Made by a program: the position numbers and the translations under genes
The notes under the pieces: model-generated
The model's database searches: none
What the model was told of the DNA's origin: nothing
The model's input: the letters and a program-made list of their open reading frames with translations, nothing else
Assembly (NCBI GenBank): GCA_028554755.1
Contig: JAPTOF010000021.1
Coordinates: forward strand, 4,017,501-4,081,500
From: Cordia subcordata
Taxonomy: Eukaryota; Streptophyta; Magnoliopsida; Boraginales; Cordiaceae
DNA length: 64,000 nt
Direction: 5' to 3'
In this document: positions 1 to 12,001 of the stretch, piece after piece
Position numbering within the stretch: the stretch's first letter is position 1
Layout: each line of letters begins with the position of its first letter

Positions 1-1426
1 TTTTTTGGTCAAAAATTGGTATTTTTTGCAAATACTGAGGACTAAATGGGTTATTTTTAAAACTATAGGAAGCAAATTGACTTTTCTTATAAATATTGAG
101 GATCAAATGGGTCATTTTTGAAACAATAAGGATTAAATTGATACTTTTTGTGAACAATATGGATTATTTATGAAATTATCCCTATGTTTTACTATTTTTT
201 CTAAGTAATTATGCTTTTACACTCTTTTCTTTAATAATTAGGTGCTATGTTTTTTGGGGCTCGAGTTCCTGGTTCAAAATCATAATGAAGAAACAGTATT
301 TAAGAATAAATGGGCTTAAAAAACAGGAACCATATTGCTTGTATATTTAGAAGTTGTTTTGTATTTATATGATTTTTTAACTTATGGATAGTTGCCGCGC
401 CCTTTATTTGATGATGATTTGACTTTTACATTTTCATTTTCTTAATCTTTTTCGTAAGGTGTTACTCTACATTGTCTCCACATATTATAGTGACTTAGCT
501 CATGCGTGAAAAATTTAGTCTATTTTCTTTCTTTTAATTATTTTATTTTCATGCTGGGGCTACAAAATGAACTCAATTTATACTCCATACCTTCCGATGA
601 ATTCATATAGCAAAATAAAAAATGCATTTATGTTTCAAAGTGGTCCAAAGCCTAATCGGATGCTGATTTTTCGTTTTCATATTGGGCTTAGACTTTTGCC
701 ATGTCTTGTCTGTAAGGATGGCCCTCCAATTATTCCTGATCCAAATAAAGAATGTGTATGTGGCCCTCATTCTGGATGGATAGATCCATCATCTTAAGGT
801 CCACTCGGACCAAGTTTCAAATACCAAAAAACATCTTTTATAAATTAATTTTTAGGTAAAAGTTGAAATTTATTTTTAAATAGGTTTTAAACCAGAGTCA
901 AAACTTAAAAAGAAAAAGAAAAAAAAAGATATCTCGTGTCCGAACTTTTTAAGAAACAGTTTTATTAACTACTTTTTATATAAAACAAGAAGCCTTTTTT
1001 CTTTTTTTTTCCCCCACAAGGAATACCCTTCATTCTACTGGAAGCGCAACGATTGCCCTCAAAATATTGAAGGCTCAACATGCAAGAGAATTAACGTACA
1101 ACTTCTTTGTCTCTTTGTAGGATTATTCAATTTTTGATAAATATTTATTATATGTTATAAATTTTGTACTATAATATTATTAGGCAAATATATACATGAT
1201 ATTAGCTTACTAATGTAATTTATTTATGTGTCTATAGAGCATTACTTTTTTCAATATAATATATTTGCCAGCTGTCATCTTTGCAGTCGTAAGTCACAGC
1301 AGTCCGAGCCGACATGCCACGGAGGCTGCTCATGACACAAAAGCCTAAAACTCCTGCTGAATCCAGATAACCAGTGAAGAAACCATGTTGGTTTTTTTTT
1401 TTTCCCTTCTTTTTTTCAGTTCTTAA
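1..1426. other. AT-rich intergenic DNA, no gene recognised
   Basis: I see no supportable gene here. Bases 1-170 hold a degenerate phrase (gaggactaaatgggt and variants) repeated about three times at 50-70 bp spacing. Similar 'ggactaaat...' wording recurs near 57.5 kb and 60.1-60.35 kb, which suggests a dispersed repeat. A 76-codon open frame at 567-797 has no recognisable domain, no splice context and no codon bias that I can see, so I treat it as chance. Confidence 0.5.
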
Positions 1427-2078
1427 AGCGAGTTTGACACTTGGTTGGGAAATTAAATTTTTTGAAAAGGCTTTTTCAAAACAAATTTTTAGTGAAATGG
1501 ACTTTTAGTGAAAACAAAACTGTATTTGGTTATTTCTATGTGAAATAAACTTTTATCAAATAAGATGGTATTTAATTTTATATTTGAAAATAACTATTGT
1601 TGCATAAATTACTAAAATAAACATTTTAAACTAATATTATTCGCTTTCTACACTATACTATTTTATTCATATTTCTATTTGTTTGAAAAAACTCTTTAAA
1701 AAGTTATAGTTATAATTCAAAATATTAAAACAAAAATAAAATATATTAACAAAAATAAAATTATAGATCATTGCAATCTAATGAGAAGCTAAGAATGCCG
1801 AATTAAATAAAATAGGGATAGGAAAAGTGGGGTGGCTATTGATATAATGAAAAATTAAAGAGGATATTTTTGTCCAAAAAATATATTAAAACACTATTGG
1901 CAAAAAGACAAACGGAAAAATTAATATCTTCTTCGTTTAGCTTCAAAATTCAATTGACTTTTAATCAAAACCAACTTTTAAAATATAAAACCAAATAACC
2001 TTGTTTTCTTTAAACGGACTTTTGAATTCTAAAAGTCAATTTAATTCTCCAAAATGAAAAACCAAACTAGCTCTTAGT
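1427..2078. mobile_element. MITE-like element with imperfect terminal inverted repeats
   Basis: The left end reads gcgagtttgacacttggttg and the right end ends accaaactagctctt; read in reverse, the right end gives a similar 'gagctagtttggtttt...aattaaattgacttttag' order. The interior is AT-rich and non-coding. The ends are imperfect and no convincing target duplication was found, so the superfamily (hAT or PIF-like) is open. Confidence 0.4.
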
Positions 2079-3520
2079 ATTCTAAGTTTTTATTCTCACT
2101 TTACATAAAATTTTTAAATTATAGTTGTAGTCTTCTCAGGAATGTAAATTTTTTAATGAGAAAATATTTTTCAAAAAAAAATACATATTTTTTATAATAA
2201 ATATTTGATTTAGATTAAAAAATTAAAAAACTGAATTTAACTTTTTTCTAAAAGTAAAACAGTTTTAAATTTTTCAAGAAAAGTATTTTTTTAAAAGTTA
2301 TTAAACAAAATACTTTAAAAAAATCAATTCAAAGAGCACGAAGAATCCTCAACCCCCTCTTAGGACAAGTCAAACATTCCGGCAGTAGGGTTAAAACTGC
2401 TGAATAGTGTTTCTCGGGGTCAAACATCCATTAGTTAGTTCATAGAATGCAAATGACAAATGTGCTTCACCAATACACAACCACCCCCGTTCTCTGTGCA
2501 AGAAGAATGTGCTTTCCTTTCCATTTGACATTTTCATTCCTTTATGTTTGTTTTTGTCTTTTAATATATACGCAGCCTATATATTCATGCAACTATCAAC
2601 GTATTTAAAAAAAAAAAAAAACAGATTTTCGGACCTCAACTTGCGTATAGAGAAGATATCAATGTATATACACATATATCAAACATAATAAATTAGGACG
2701 TTTTTATATAAATGCTGGTATAGGATTGGGTTTATATGTTTATATATGCATCTATATACGTCTAGATTGTATTATATTATTCTTGATATTAAGTAATTAT
2801 TTCCAATTGGTTTTAATGAAAAAAAATAAGTACCGCTTAAGAGTTGGAGTAGAAAACAAAAATGCCATGTAATATTTAAAAGAAAACATGTAGGATTTAA
2901 AAACAAAAAAAATAGGTAAACAAAACTGCTAGTTAATAGGGTAAAAGTACTTTTTTTTTTCATAAATTTAAAGCCTATCAATGATTTTGGAATTTAATTG
3001 AAACCCTTAATTATGTATTATAATACCAAGTTTTAAATTCTAAAATTACCCTTTTCTTTAAAGATTTTCTTTTTCCCTTTTCTTCAATTCATAAACGAGA
3101 GCATAAATTTAAGACGGTAGGTAAAACCATGTTTGTATTGACTTTTATAGTCTTTTTTCTTTCTTTTTTTTTCTTTTTTTTTTTTTTTTGCAAGGTAACA
3201 TGTCACACCATATTTTTGCTTGATGTAACAGGTCGAGCATGTTATGTTCACACGTCTGTGGTGAACTAAAATTCCATTAAACTAAACAAGGATAAGGATA
3301 TCATCAATTCCATAGAACCCTAACCAACTTTTTCTAACTCTCAATTATTAGCAGGTAAATATGGTGGCCGGAATGGAAAAGGACCCCCACAACGTCCATG
3401 TGGAAAGATAAATCGACCACCTTCGCCAAAGGCCAAAATCACATATAAACGATACAGTTAATCCACATCCGTGGCATGATACCCATAGTTTATTATATTT
3501 TATAGCCTCAAAGGTGGGGA
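2079..3520. other. Intergenic DNA, nothing recognised
   Basis: AT-rich non-coding sequence with several A or T homopolymers (about 2607-2622 and 3161-3189). The only open frame of note, about 2772-2981 on the minus strand, is F/L-rich and typical of translated poly-A/T. No RNA gene or clear repeat boundary was seen. Confidence 0.4.
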
Positions 3521-3522
3521 CT

Positions 3523-3803
3523 TATGCTCTGTTTGTTTTAGTGTTATTTTAAGATATTTATCTTATTAAAATGATAGTACATCTTATGAGATTTAAGAAA
3601 TTTTATTATGCATCCTGTGAAAATTTAAAATAAAATCATACTTTTTATTTTATTAGAAGTAAGCAATCCTTCCTATTTTATTTTTTGCAACTATCGAATT
3701 CATGGTGCATGTGATAAGATATTTTAAATCTTATAAGATATCTCCAAATTTCAATAAGATAAGCATATTAAAATAAGATGATTCCAAACACACTATTAAG
3801 CCA
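3523..3803. mobile_element. MITE-like inverted-repeat element
   Basis: The ends gctctgtttgttttagtg and ttccaaacacactattaagc are imperfect inverted complements, followed inward by related 'attttaagatatttatctt' and 'aagataagcatattaaaat' tracts. The interior (about 280 bp) is AT-rich and non-coding. The left tetranucleotide context is unclear, so boundaries are good to about 10 bp. Confidence 0.4.
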
Positions 3804-5940
3804 GTCAGAAGATAATTTTTACCAAGCCAATCAACAATTCTATTTATACAACGCGACAAATGGTAGACACTCTAAGAACCTACCTCTTAAAGACGAGAAT
3901 GTGTATAATCTATAAGGTGCTTCACAATCCAACACAACATAGACCAAATTGAAGCCGTGAACAATCTCAAGATTGTTACATTCAGCTATACTTGAAACAT
4001 GAAAATTTATTCATATAAATTGAATTTGTATCAATTATAAAATTAATATCGATAGAGCTTATATCTAACTACGTTATCCTATACTTTCTTCAAATGCAAT
4101 TATTTGTCCCAAAATTGGAACCCAAGAAACTTTTTCATTAAAAAGATAATTAATTGGTGGATATCAATGCTTTTCCACTTCGAAAGGAAGGCGGCTCCAC
4201 AACCACCGAAATGGGCCACACTCGTGAAGAATATTGTTTCATGTTCATGGAAAACAACAAAATTTTCTCACTTGTATTAAGTCATCATATCTACTTCTAA
4301 TCATCTTTATTTATATTCTACGTAAAGTGTTTTTCAATAATCTGTCTGCTACAGCCTGTCTTGAAGACTTGAACGTTGAAGAACTAATATTTTATATGAA
4401 TACAACAGAGTACTAATTTCATCTCCAGTATGGTAGATCACTTTCGTAATTTGACATTGTGAGATTGTAGTTGTTGTTCTTGTGAATATATACTCAATCC
4501 CTTAAGTCGACAAATTAAATAGACTTCCGATCTTCTCCTTATAAACTACTCATAATGATAAATAATTTCACCCATTATGATAAACTCTCTCTCCTCTTGA
4601 ACGTGACGCATAAAAAGTCGATATGATCCAGAAAATTATTTGTGCATAACGTTATGATATAACCAGCAAAGTTTAACGATTATGAGATAATTATTCCTGG
4701 GTAGCAAGTCACTATGAGAAGATCAGTGGGCTAGTTCTTTGTGATTCACATCTCCACATTCAACCGAAAGCCGAAAGGCCTTTATGTGGAGCCGGCGGCT
4801 TTTCCATTTTGGCTTTTACAATGGGAACAATTTCACACGCATCAAGGCAGGTTCATCCCCAGTTTCCACCTACCCCATTCATGCATGCTGGCCACATTCT
4901 ACTACAAATTTCTAATCCTATTCATATGAAAGCTTCGCAATGCCACTATGTTAAGGCACTGAATCAGATGTGAGATGTCTTTATTTTAGGAATTTTCCTC
5001 TTTGTCAGAGAAAATTCTAGGCTTGAAACTTGCCAACTTTTTGTACGTACGATGCGAATGTAATGCATTCTTGGGATCCGCTTAATTTGATACTTTGTAC
5101 TTCATACAAGTGGCAAGCCCCAAAAGAAAAAAGAAGATCAATTATATGAGTTTGACCATTACGTTTACTGCTATTTCTCAAGCACTTCACTTTAGTTTTG
5201 TTGCATTAATCCTATATATATTATAAAAAGTGCACATTTGTAAATTAAAAAATATAATAATACATGTATATACGTCCGGTTGGCATGCTGAAAAGCCAAC
5301 TTAGGCAATCACATGTCATGCCCCCCCTATTATAAGATTGACAACACACAGTTTACAAGCTCCTATTACCACAACATAAAAAAAGCAAATATTTAAAGCC
5401 ATACCTTAACGTCGAAGACTCTTCTAAATACACTAGAAGTGAGAAAAAGTCAGAGAATGATAGAGCAAGCATGACGTAAGCATGAAGCAAAAAATCAATT
5501 TTCTTAGAAAACAAAAAAGAAGTGATAACCCAGTGAAAATGCGAGACTAGAAGACAACGATATTATTTCCTTAAATGTAAAATCTTTTATTCTAATATAA
5601 GGGTGCGGGGTTACAGAGAAGGGAAAAAAAAAAAAAAAAAGAAAACCGAGTGAAAAATGCTTCCTTCCGGTTCCAACACGGTTACATAATACAACATAGA
5701 GGAGAGTGAGTTTCTGTTCAGAAATTACAACAATTGTAGATCTTATATAATTGAAAATAATTAAAACATATATCACACAATTGTAACATGATTGCCATAA
5801 GCTTTGCTTTTGTGTCTGAATTCTGATCATCTTCATCAATTGCAATTTTTCTTTTTCTTCCTTTTTATTCAGTAGCAACACGTACAAATGACATTGACCC
5901 TGTATGCTCCATAGTAATCGATGACAAAAAAGGAAGTGTA
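3804..5940. other. Intergenic DNA 3' of the first NHL gene
   Basis: No gene recognised. Short frames at 4234-4416 and 4741-4929 have no domain signature. The stretch immediately left of 5960 should contain the 3'UTR and poly(A) site of the minus-strand NHL gene; AT-rich runs at about 5740-5775 (reverse sense) are compatible with this, but no exact site can be read. Confidence 0.4.
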
Positions 5941-5959
5941 ATAATTATCAGTTAATTAA

Positions 5960-6583
5960 CTATATACTGACACTGCAGCGTTGTTGGAGCTGATACTTAA
6001 CAGCACTGCCGATGTAGAGACCATTGTTTCTGTTACCGAAAGGTATATAAGCAGGGCAGGTCACATGAATATGATACCTCCCAGTCGTCACTGACCCAAC
6101 TTTCCATTTAACGCGCCCGTCGATCTTGATCATCAGCCAGATGGCGCCGCTGGCCTTGTCCGCCGTGAGGGCCGGGCCGTTGTACGGCGCAATGGGCACG
6201 TTGGTGCCGTAGATGAACGGCGACCACACGTTTTGGTCTTTGTGCCCTTGGTACACCGGCGGTAAGGAGGTGTAGTATGTGATTTGTTGGCTGTGGTAGG
6301 TGGCGTAGGTGGCGGACCGATCGTAGTAGATGCCGATTTTGTCGTTCGGGTTCCGGGAGTAGATCGTGACTTGAATTTGGGAGGAGAGTAGGTTGGGTGC
6401 CGAGACGTTGAAGTTGAAGATGGTAGCGTCTTGGAGGATGAAGCGTGGCTTCTTTGGCTGGAGGATAGCCCAGACTATGAGGATTATCAGCAGGCAAATG
6501 AAGAGGAATATGAGCAGCCCGGCGGCGAAGCGGCGTAGGAATTTACGCCACTTGTGCTTGTGGTGGCTGCACTTTTCCGACAT
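5960..6583 (-). CDS. NDR1/HIN1-like (NHL) LEA_2-domain membrane protein
   Basis: Intact single-exon gene of 207 codons plus stop, starting at ATG 6583. A short basic, His-rich N-terminus (residues 1-18, including HHKHKWRKFLRR) precedes one hydrophobic segment at about 19-41, then an extracytoplasmic-type LEA_2/NHL domain at about 55-200. The family hallmark NPNDKIGIYYD is at 78-88, and RYHIHVTCPAYIPF lies at about 169-182. Length and single-exon structure fit the NHL family (NHL1/NHL10/NHL12 type). Arabidopsis NHL relatives are plasma-membrane proteins, some pathogen- or senescence-induced; that role is inferred from the family, not shown here. The overlapping ORFs on both strands are frame shadows. 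The 3' half has unusually GC-rich codons compared with the AT-rich surroundings. Family assignment is firm; the exact orthologue is not. Confidence 0.95.
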   Translation of the reverse strand: MSEKCSHHKHKWRKFLRRFAAGLLIFLFICLLIILIVWAILQPKKPRFILQDATIFNFNVSAPNLLSSQIQVTIYSRNPNDKIGIYYDRSATYATYHSQQITYYTSLPPVYQGHKDQNVWSPFIYGTNVPIAPYNGPALTADKASGAIWLMIKIDGRVKWKVGSVTTGRYHIHVTCPAYIPFGNRNNGLYIGSAVKYQLQQRCSVSI

Positions 6584-6780
6584 GATTTTCCGCCGGTGGT
6601 GGTAGTTTGGGGGTTAGGGGGGAGGCCCGGGGGGGGGGGGGGTTTAATGGAGGGTGGGTTTTGGTTTTGTGGCAGGAGAGAGGCTTCTAGCTAGCAGGAG
6701 GATTGAAGAGTGAAGGGAGGGCTTGGCTAAATAGATAAGAGGATGGGGGAGTGTCATGTGGGAATGGCTCATTTGATCGT
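6584..6780 (-). promoter_or_regulatory. 5' leader and probable core promoter of the first NHL gene
   Basis: Reading towards lower coordinates, a TATA-like stretch (ctatttag, about 6728-6735) lies roughly 150 bp before the ATG. It is followed by a pyrimidine-rich leader that includes an uninterrupted run of 14 C on the coding strand (6629-6642). The TATA call rests on position and sequence only. Confidence 0.4.
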
Positions 6781-8417
6781 AACGTTATTATTTTATGAAA
6801 TAGATCCAATAATTATAAATTGTGATAATACAATTATAATAAAATAATTTTACTATATTATATATAAAATTTTATTTAAATATAACAATATATTATTTTT
6901 AAAAAAAAAAAGAATTCATCATGGAGTCCTATTTTGCTTGTGTGATTGAATGAGCAGCGAGATAAATGCCCACTAGACAAGTGGAGGGTAGTAAACTAGC
7001 GAGCATTATTTGTATTGAAATGTGCCAAAACATGTCAAAGTGACAGAAAAGCCTAGAATACAAATGGTGTCTAATAAACTACTCATAGGTCATTATTTGT
7101 ATTGTAATTTGTCCAATTAACATGTATTTTTCTTAATTTACATTAAATCATTGGTTAGATTTGTCACCCTAAACACATCAATTACACTCTTTGATTCAGT
7201 TACCGAACTTTGATGTTTACGTACATGTTAGATATCATTTCATTTACTTTGATAAATTTTCAATTTTTGGATAATATTGAAATAACTCTAAACGTGATAC
7301 GAGATCCTTAAAACAATGAAAAATTCTTAGGTGCAAGTTCTATTGTTATTACCTCTCCGGAGTTAGGTTTACTGCATTGAAATCTCATGATAAACAAAGG
7401 TTAGATTGATGTCGGGGGTTTGAAGAGGGGAAAAAAAGAAAAGGGTTCTATCATTATTAGATGACATATCAACATCTTAAAAGTCGTATTCGTAGAAGTA
7501 TTTTAAGTTTTAGTTTCAATATAACTAAATTGAAAGTTATTTTAAGATATGTGTAGTTTCAGCGTACGTAATATTTTTGAGTTATCAATTATGGGTGACC
7601 AATTCAGCTACCCATATTTTGTACCAAACACAAACCTCAAAAAAAAATTGCCTTTTAACATGTAAAATAAGAAGTCCATGTCACGTACTGGGTACAGTGT
7701 ATTAATTCTTTTCTCGTAGGTTATTCAGTAAGTGCCAGAAAGAGAGGGAAATTCCACTAGACAAAACTTAATCAATGACACCTCAACGTGCTTGTCTAGT
7801 CAAAAGAGAGAATCTTAATATTTTAAGTGAAATCTAATAAAAAATTAAGAAGGAAACAAGTTGTAATATATATATATATATATGCAAAAAAAAAAATTTA
7901 ATTGGTAAAATTCAATCACTAGAACACTTGACAGAGCTCAACTATCAATTAATAAATCTCAAGTGTACAATACATCTTATATATTATACACCAATTAAAT
8001 TGAGGATATTCAACTCAGGGACCTAAATTTAAATCCAAATCTCGTACCGCTGGGCATTCTTGGAGACACAAGTTATATAAATTTTGATTGCTTAAAAGAT
8101 AAATTAAATAAAAAGCTTCATGTCTTTCCATAGACTCGATTATGCAAAACCGTTTTAGACTTTACAATAACACGCAAGTCCAATTTAGGTTCAAACATTA
8201 TGGCCACTGGATGGGGATTGCTGTGGACAACTTGATAGACACGTTCGTTCTGGGCAAGAGGTGGGGTCCACTTATTATAATATGAGCAACCTTGCAGCTC
8301 AGCTTATGGGGTACTAGTTTATAGCAATAATATAAGCCAAAACAAGCAACAAAAGAGACTCACTCAACATAATTATTATACTGATTTCACCTAAAAATTA
8401 TGAACTGTATGTGTAGT
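6781..8417. other. Intergenic DNA upstream of the first NHL gene
   Basis: Very AT-rich, non-coding. Contains a (ta)n microsatellite at about 7866-7883 and an A-homopolymer at about 6900-6911. No gene, RNA or clear element boundary was found before the CACTA terminus at 8418. Confidence 0.4.
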
Positions 8418-9277
8418 CACTACAAAAAATTTAGACATAGGCGGCGATTTTGGAGCTTATAAACGGCGGTTTTCAACCGTCACTAATGACAAAACTGCCA
8501 CCTAATCTTGTGCCGCCTATACTGCCGTCGCCTATTATGCGATATCATAGCCGGCAGTTTCTAAAACTGCCGCTTATGTAAAAATTACAATTTTAAGTGA
8601 AAAATATTTTAAGAAAATAAAAAATATTAATTTGGTTATAGCAACACAAAAGAAAAAAACAACATCATCTTACTTCTTACAAGATTCGAACTTCGACTAT
8701 TTGTTACTATAGCACCCTATGATCATTATACCTACCAAACAAGCTAAGCAGTCATTTGTTAACTATCTCAAATAAAAATATATTTATCTATTGAAAAACT
8801 GCCGCCTATTATGAAAAACGCCGCCTATAGCTTTTTAATATTTCGAAAAAAATAAAATGTAATATAAACTCATTTTTATATATTTTAAAAAAATAAAATG
8901 CGAGGCAATTAGCGGCGGTTTTGAAGAAAGCCGCCGCCTATAGCTTTTTAATAAAGTGTAATAGAAATAAAATGTAATAGATACACATATTTACTTATTC
9001 AAAAAAAATAAAATGCGGGACAATTAGCTGCGGTTTATAGAAAACCGCCGCCTATAGCATTTTAATAAAGTGTAAAAAAAATAAAATGTAATAAAAACAC
9101 ATTTTTACTATTTCGAAAAAAAATGCAGGACAATTAGTGGCGGTTCGCAAGGAAACCGCCGCCTATAATTGTCATTAGCGGCGCTTAGACTAAACCGTCG
9201 TTCATATTATTTATAGCCGGCGGTTTGTTCAAACCGCCGCCATAAAACCGCCACCTATTCCATGTTTTCTTGTAGTG
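8418..9277. mobile_element. Non-autonomous CACTA (En/Spm-like) DNA transposon
   Basis: The termini are cactacaaaaaat at the left and tttcttgtagtg at the right, inverted complements beginning with CACTA. A 3 bp target duplication AGT flanks it (8415-8417 and 9278-9280). Many direct and inverted subterminal copies of GC-rich words such as gccgcctat and gcggcggttt fill both ends, as is typical of CACTA subterminal repeats that bind the TNPA-type protein. The 860 bp length and lack of an open frame make it non-autonomous; it would need a transposase from elsewhere. Confidence 0.88.
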
Positions 9278-9280
9278 AGT

Positions 9281-10393
9281 GTAGTAACGCGTTTAAAGGG
9301 ATATTTGAAATTAATTAATGGTCGAAAAATATTTATAATTGAAGAATATTTAATCAAACTCGAATCATTGATAACAAGAAGTGACTATTTGAGCATTCTA
9401 CTTAACTTTTAGTATTAGATAGACTGGTGGGCTTAGAGCTTATGAGATGATACAATTATATTCAAGCAAACATCTAATTTCTTTAGATTAGAATTGGTAA
9501 TTGTATTTGCAGAAGCAACATATATTTTGTTTTTGCACAGTTACGCTGGCGGATGGGTTAGCAAGAGTGTAAGACTTGATAATTAACTTTAAACTGGGTG
9601 GAGTGTACGCCCTCATATCGGATACTTTTAAACTAGGTGGAGTGCCCTCCTATGCGATTGTTTATATTTTGTACCTTGTGTCCTTTAATGCTACTAGTGT
9701 TAGGTAACTTTTGTTTTCCACTTTTTTTTATTTAAAAAAAGGGGAAAAAAAAAGTTTTTCCTTTACCACTAACTGATGAAAATAGATTAAACTGAAAGAT
9801 TGGGTAAATTAAAGAGTGGGTAAATTAATTAGAAGCCTCCCTATCAATTAACAATTGAAGGAAAAATAAATATGCGCAGCGCTGGTAAAGGGTGAAATAC
9901 GTGGACGGCATCATCAATAATGGTGCGACAATTGGGGAAATATAATATGGAGAATTAATTAAATGGAGGCCCTATCTTTTGGAGTCTTTTTTAAGCATTA
10001 ATTAGTAGCACCAAGAATATATTATCTCATCTTAACAAGATACCTTTTTGTTTTTTTCTTAAAAAGAAAAAGAGAAGATAAGAACTTTTTGCTTAATTAA
10101 TTGATCGATGATCTTAACCACTTTTTTAATCTTCAACAAATCATTACCCTCACTTTAATTACTCGAACACCAGAGTTAAAAGAACACAAGTTTCTCACAT
10201 TAACAAAATATAGGTTCCACAGCTGACATTTATAAACTGTTGTCTATTTAAATATGATCTATCGTTTTAGACACTATCGGTTCATCATTTTTAGTATATA
10301 GCTCTTCTTGTCAACTTCTGAATTCAAAATTATTTCTTCAATCCTCGTCCACACATAATAAGGAGAGTAACAGAATATGACATATTCTTCCAA
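9281..10393. other. Intergenic DNA, nothing recognised
   Basis: Non-coding. A short near-repeat (ttaaactgggtggagtg / ttaaactaggtggagtg) occurs around 9588-9605 and 9630-9646. No gene, RNA or element termini were seen. Confidence 0.4.
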
Positions 10394-10565
10394 ATTGATA
10401 CAGCATAAGGTTTTCTTTTCCTCTTTTTCTTTTTTTTTTTTTAAACGAATCCCCCCCACCCCCAATCAAACCCTCGCCCCCCACAGAATTCGAACCCAGG
10501 TTATCACTTTAAGGGAAGTAGTCTCAACTACTTGAACGACCCTAATCCCATTGATACAGCATAAG
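10394..10565 (-). mobile_element. tRNA-derived SINE with 16 bp target-site duplication
   Basis: The body at 10410-10549 is oriented on the minus strand. It has a tRNA-like head with an A-box-like stretch (gttcaagtagttgagac, reverse of about 10523-10539) and a B-box-like gggttcgaattc (reverse of about 10489-10500), and a 3' A-rich tail seen as the T-run at about 10429-10441. A perfect 16 bp duplication attgatacagcataag flanks it at 10394-10409 and 10550-10565. SINEs are transcribed by RNA polymerase III and mobilised in trans by LINE reverse transcriptase; this copy is short (about 140 bp). Confidence 0.85.
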
Positions 10566-11636
10566 TTTTAACACAATCTTTATAAATTCTAGGACTACTC
10601 TCAAGCCTCTGAAATCATGAATAATTCGAGACATGAAAATCAACTATCATTTATTGTAATTTTACCTTGGGTTTGGGTAAGAAATGAGTTTTCCTATTTT
10701 TTCCTGGAAAGGCCATTCTGTAAGAATGGACTTTCCGACTTTAATTTATTACACCAAGCAAAAGAAAGAAAATGAGAAGTTGGATTGACATTTCTATTCC
10801 AGGTCATTCTTGTGTATTAAACATAACTAAGTGTCTTATAATAAGTTGATAACAAATAATTTTTTTATATAAATTATCAAATAAAATAAATAAGACCCAA
10901 ACAAATACAACTTTAGTCCAGTATTACGCACAGGTCAACCAGCCAAGCAGTCAACAACGGTTGTCTGGAACTTTTCAATGGTCACATGAGAAAACAATCG
11001 ATGGCACTGTCGGTTTTGTGCTATGAAGCGAGTGCTAGTTTGAATTCAGCGCCACGTGATAGACAAGTGTGTGGCAAAGAGAAGCCAAAAATTTTCTGTT
11101 GAGCTTTTAAGTTCATTGGACTGATCATGAATAGTCCTTTTGTTAAGGGGGAAAAAAAAAATATATATATATATATATACATATATACATATATACATAT
11201 ATACATGATCCTTCACTCCAACATAAGCTGTCGGTGTGTCAAAATATGTGGTATATGATGAGTGTTAGGTGGATACGATAAACTACAAATTTCCTCTGGC
11301 AGTGTTTTCTATGCAAGTTGATTGATATTGAGTTGGTTTGGATTAATCTATTTTATAAGCGTCTTTTATAATTTTTGAAAATTTATTTTTTTTTAAAGTT
11401 AAACTTTTTTTGTTTATGAGAAAAATTAAATTTTAATCTTTCAAAGTTTAAGTTTTTTTTTTTTTTTTGAAATTCATACTAATTAATACTTAATGCAAAA
11501 AATATATACTTTTCTGAGAGAAAAAACCATGAATGGATGGCTTTGCTAAGTTACATTCAGATAGAAAAAAATATGGGGAAATAGTTATCTGCAGACACAA
11601 GACAAACTTAAAAGTTAAAAGAAATTGTAGGGATTG
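10566..11636. other. Intergenic DNA with (AT)n and (ATATAC)n microsatellites
   Basis: No gene seen. A compound microsatellite at about 11159-11205 runs from (at)n into atatac repeats. The short frame at 11021-11206 on the minus strand is a translation of this repeat. Confidence 0.45.
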
Positions 11637-11885
11637 CTCAAATGACAAAGTAGATTATATCAGCATACATACGGGAGAGAAGTCTTTAGAAATAAATAAA
11701 AGCAAAATAAAAGTTGAAGAGATAGCTTAAATGACAAAGAAATAGACGTACAAAATCATTATACATGTCAATCAGAACACTTTAAAAATAAACAAATATA
11801 GAAGGATGTTGAAGGGGATAGTTCAAATGACAAATATACTAAATAAGTAAAACACTCTTTAGAAATATTTGAAATTAAACTATTG
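11637..11885. repeat. Degenerate tandem repeat, unit about 90-95 bp
   Basis: Three diverged units start at about 11638, 11729 and 11824 with tcaaatgacaaa or ttaaatgacaaa. Each then carries a ctttagaaata/actttaaaaata block followed, in the first two, by a gttgaa...gatag block. The overlapping 65-codon open frame (11533-11730) has no recognisable domain, and I do not annotate it as a gene. Confidence 0.5.
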
Positions 11886-12001
11886 ATTGACCTGATAATA
11901 TTAGATGAGTGCCGTACTGTAATATCACTCATAAGAGAAGGTAATGGAAAATGTACACGTAAAATTCACACAAATTTATGCATTGCACGGGTAGCACGCT
12001 A
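11886..12001 (+). mobile_element. Probable Helitron 3' terminus
   Basis: The sequence tgcattgcacgggtagcacg ends in CTAG followed by T at 12002. Plant Helitrons end in a GC-rich hairpin about 10 bp before CTRR and insert before T. Here the 3' arm (gcacgggt) is intact while the 5' arm (tttatgc) looks decayed. The 5' terminus was not located, so the element's extent is unknown. Confidence 0.5.

Noticed and set aside
567..797. 76-codon open frame (Cys/Pro-containing)
   Set aside because: No family resemblance, no promoter or splice context, and similar lengths arise by chance in this composition.
6108..6497. Second long minus-strand frame and a plus-strand frame inside the first NHL gene
   Set aside because: They are alternative-frame shadows of the LEA_2 coding sequence, sustained by its high GC content.
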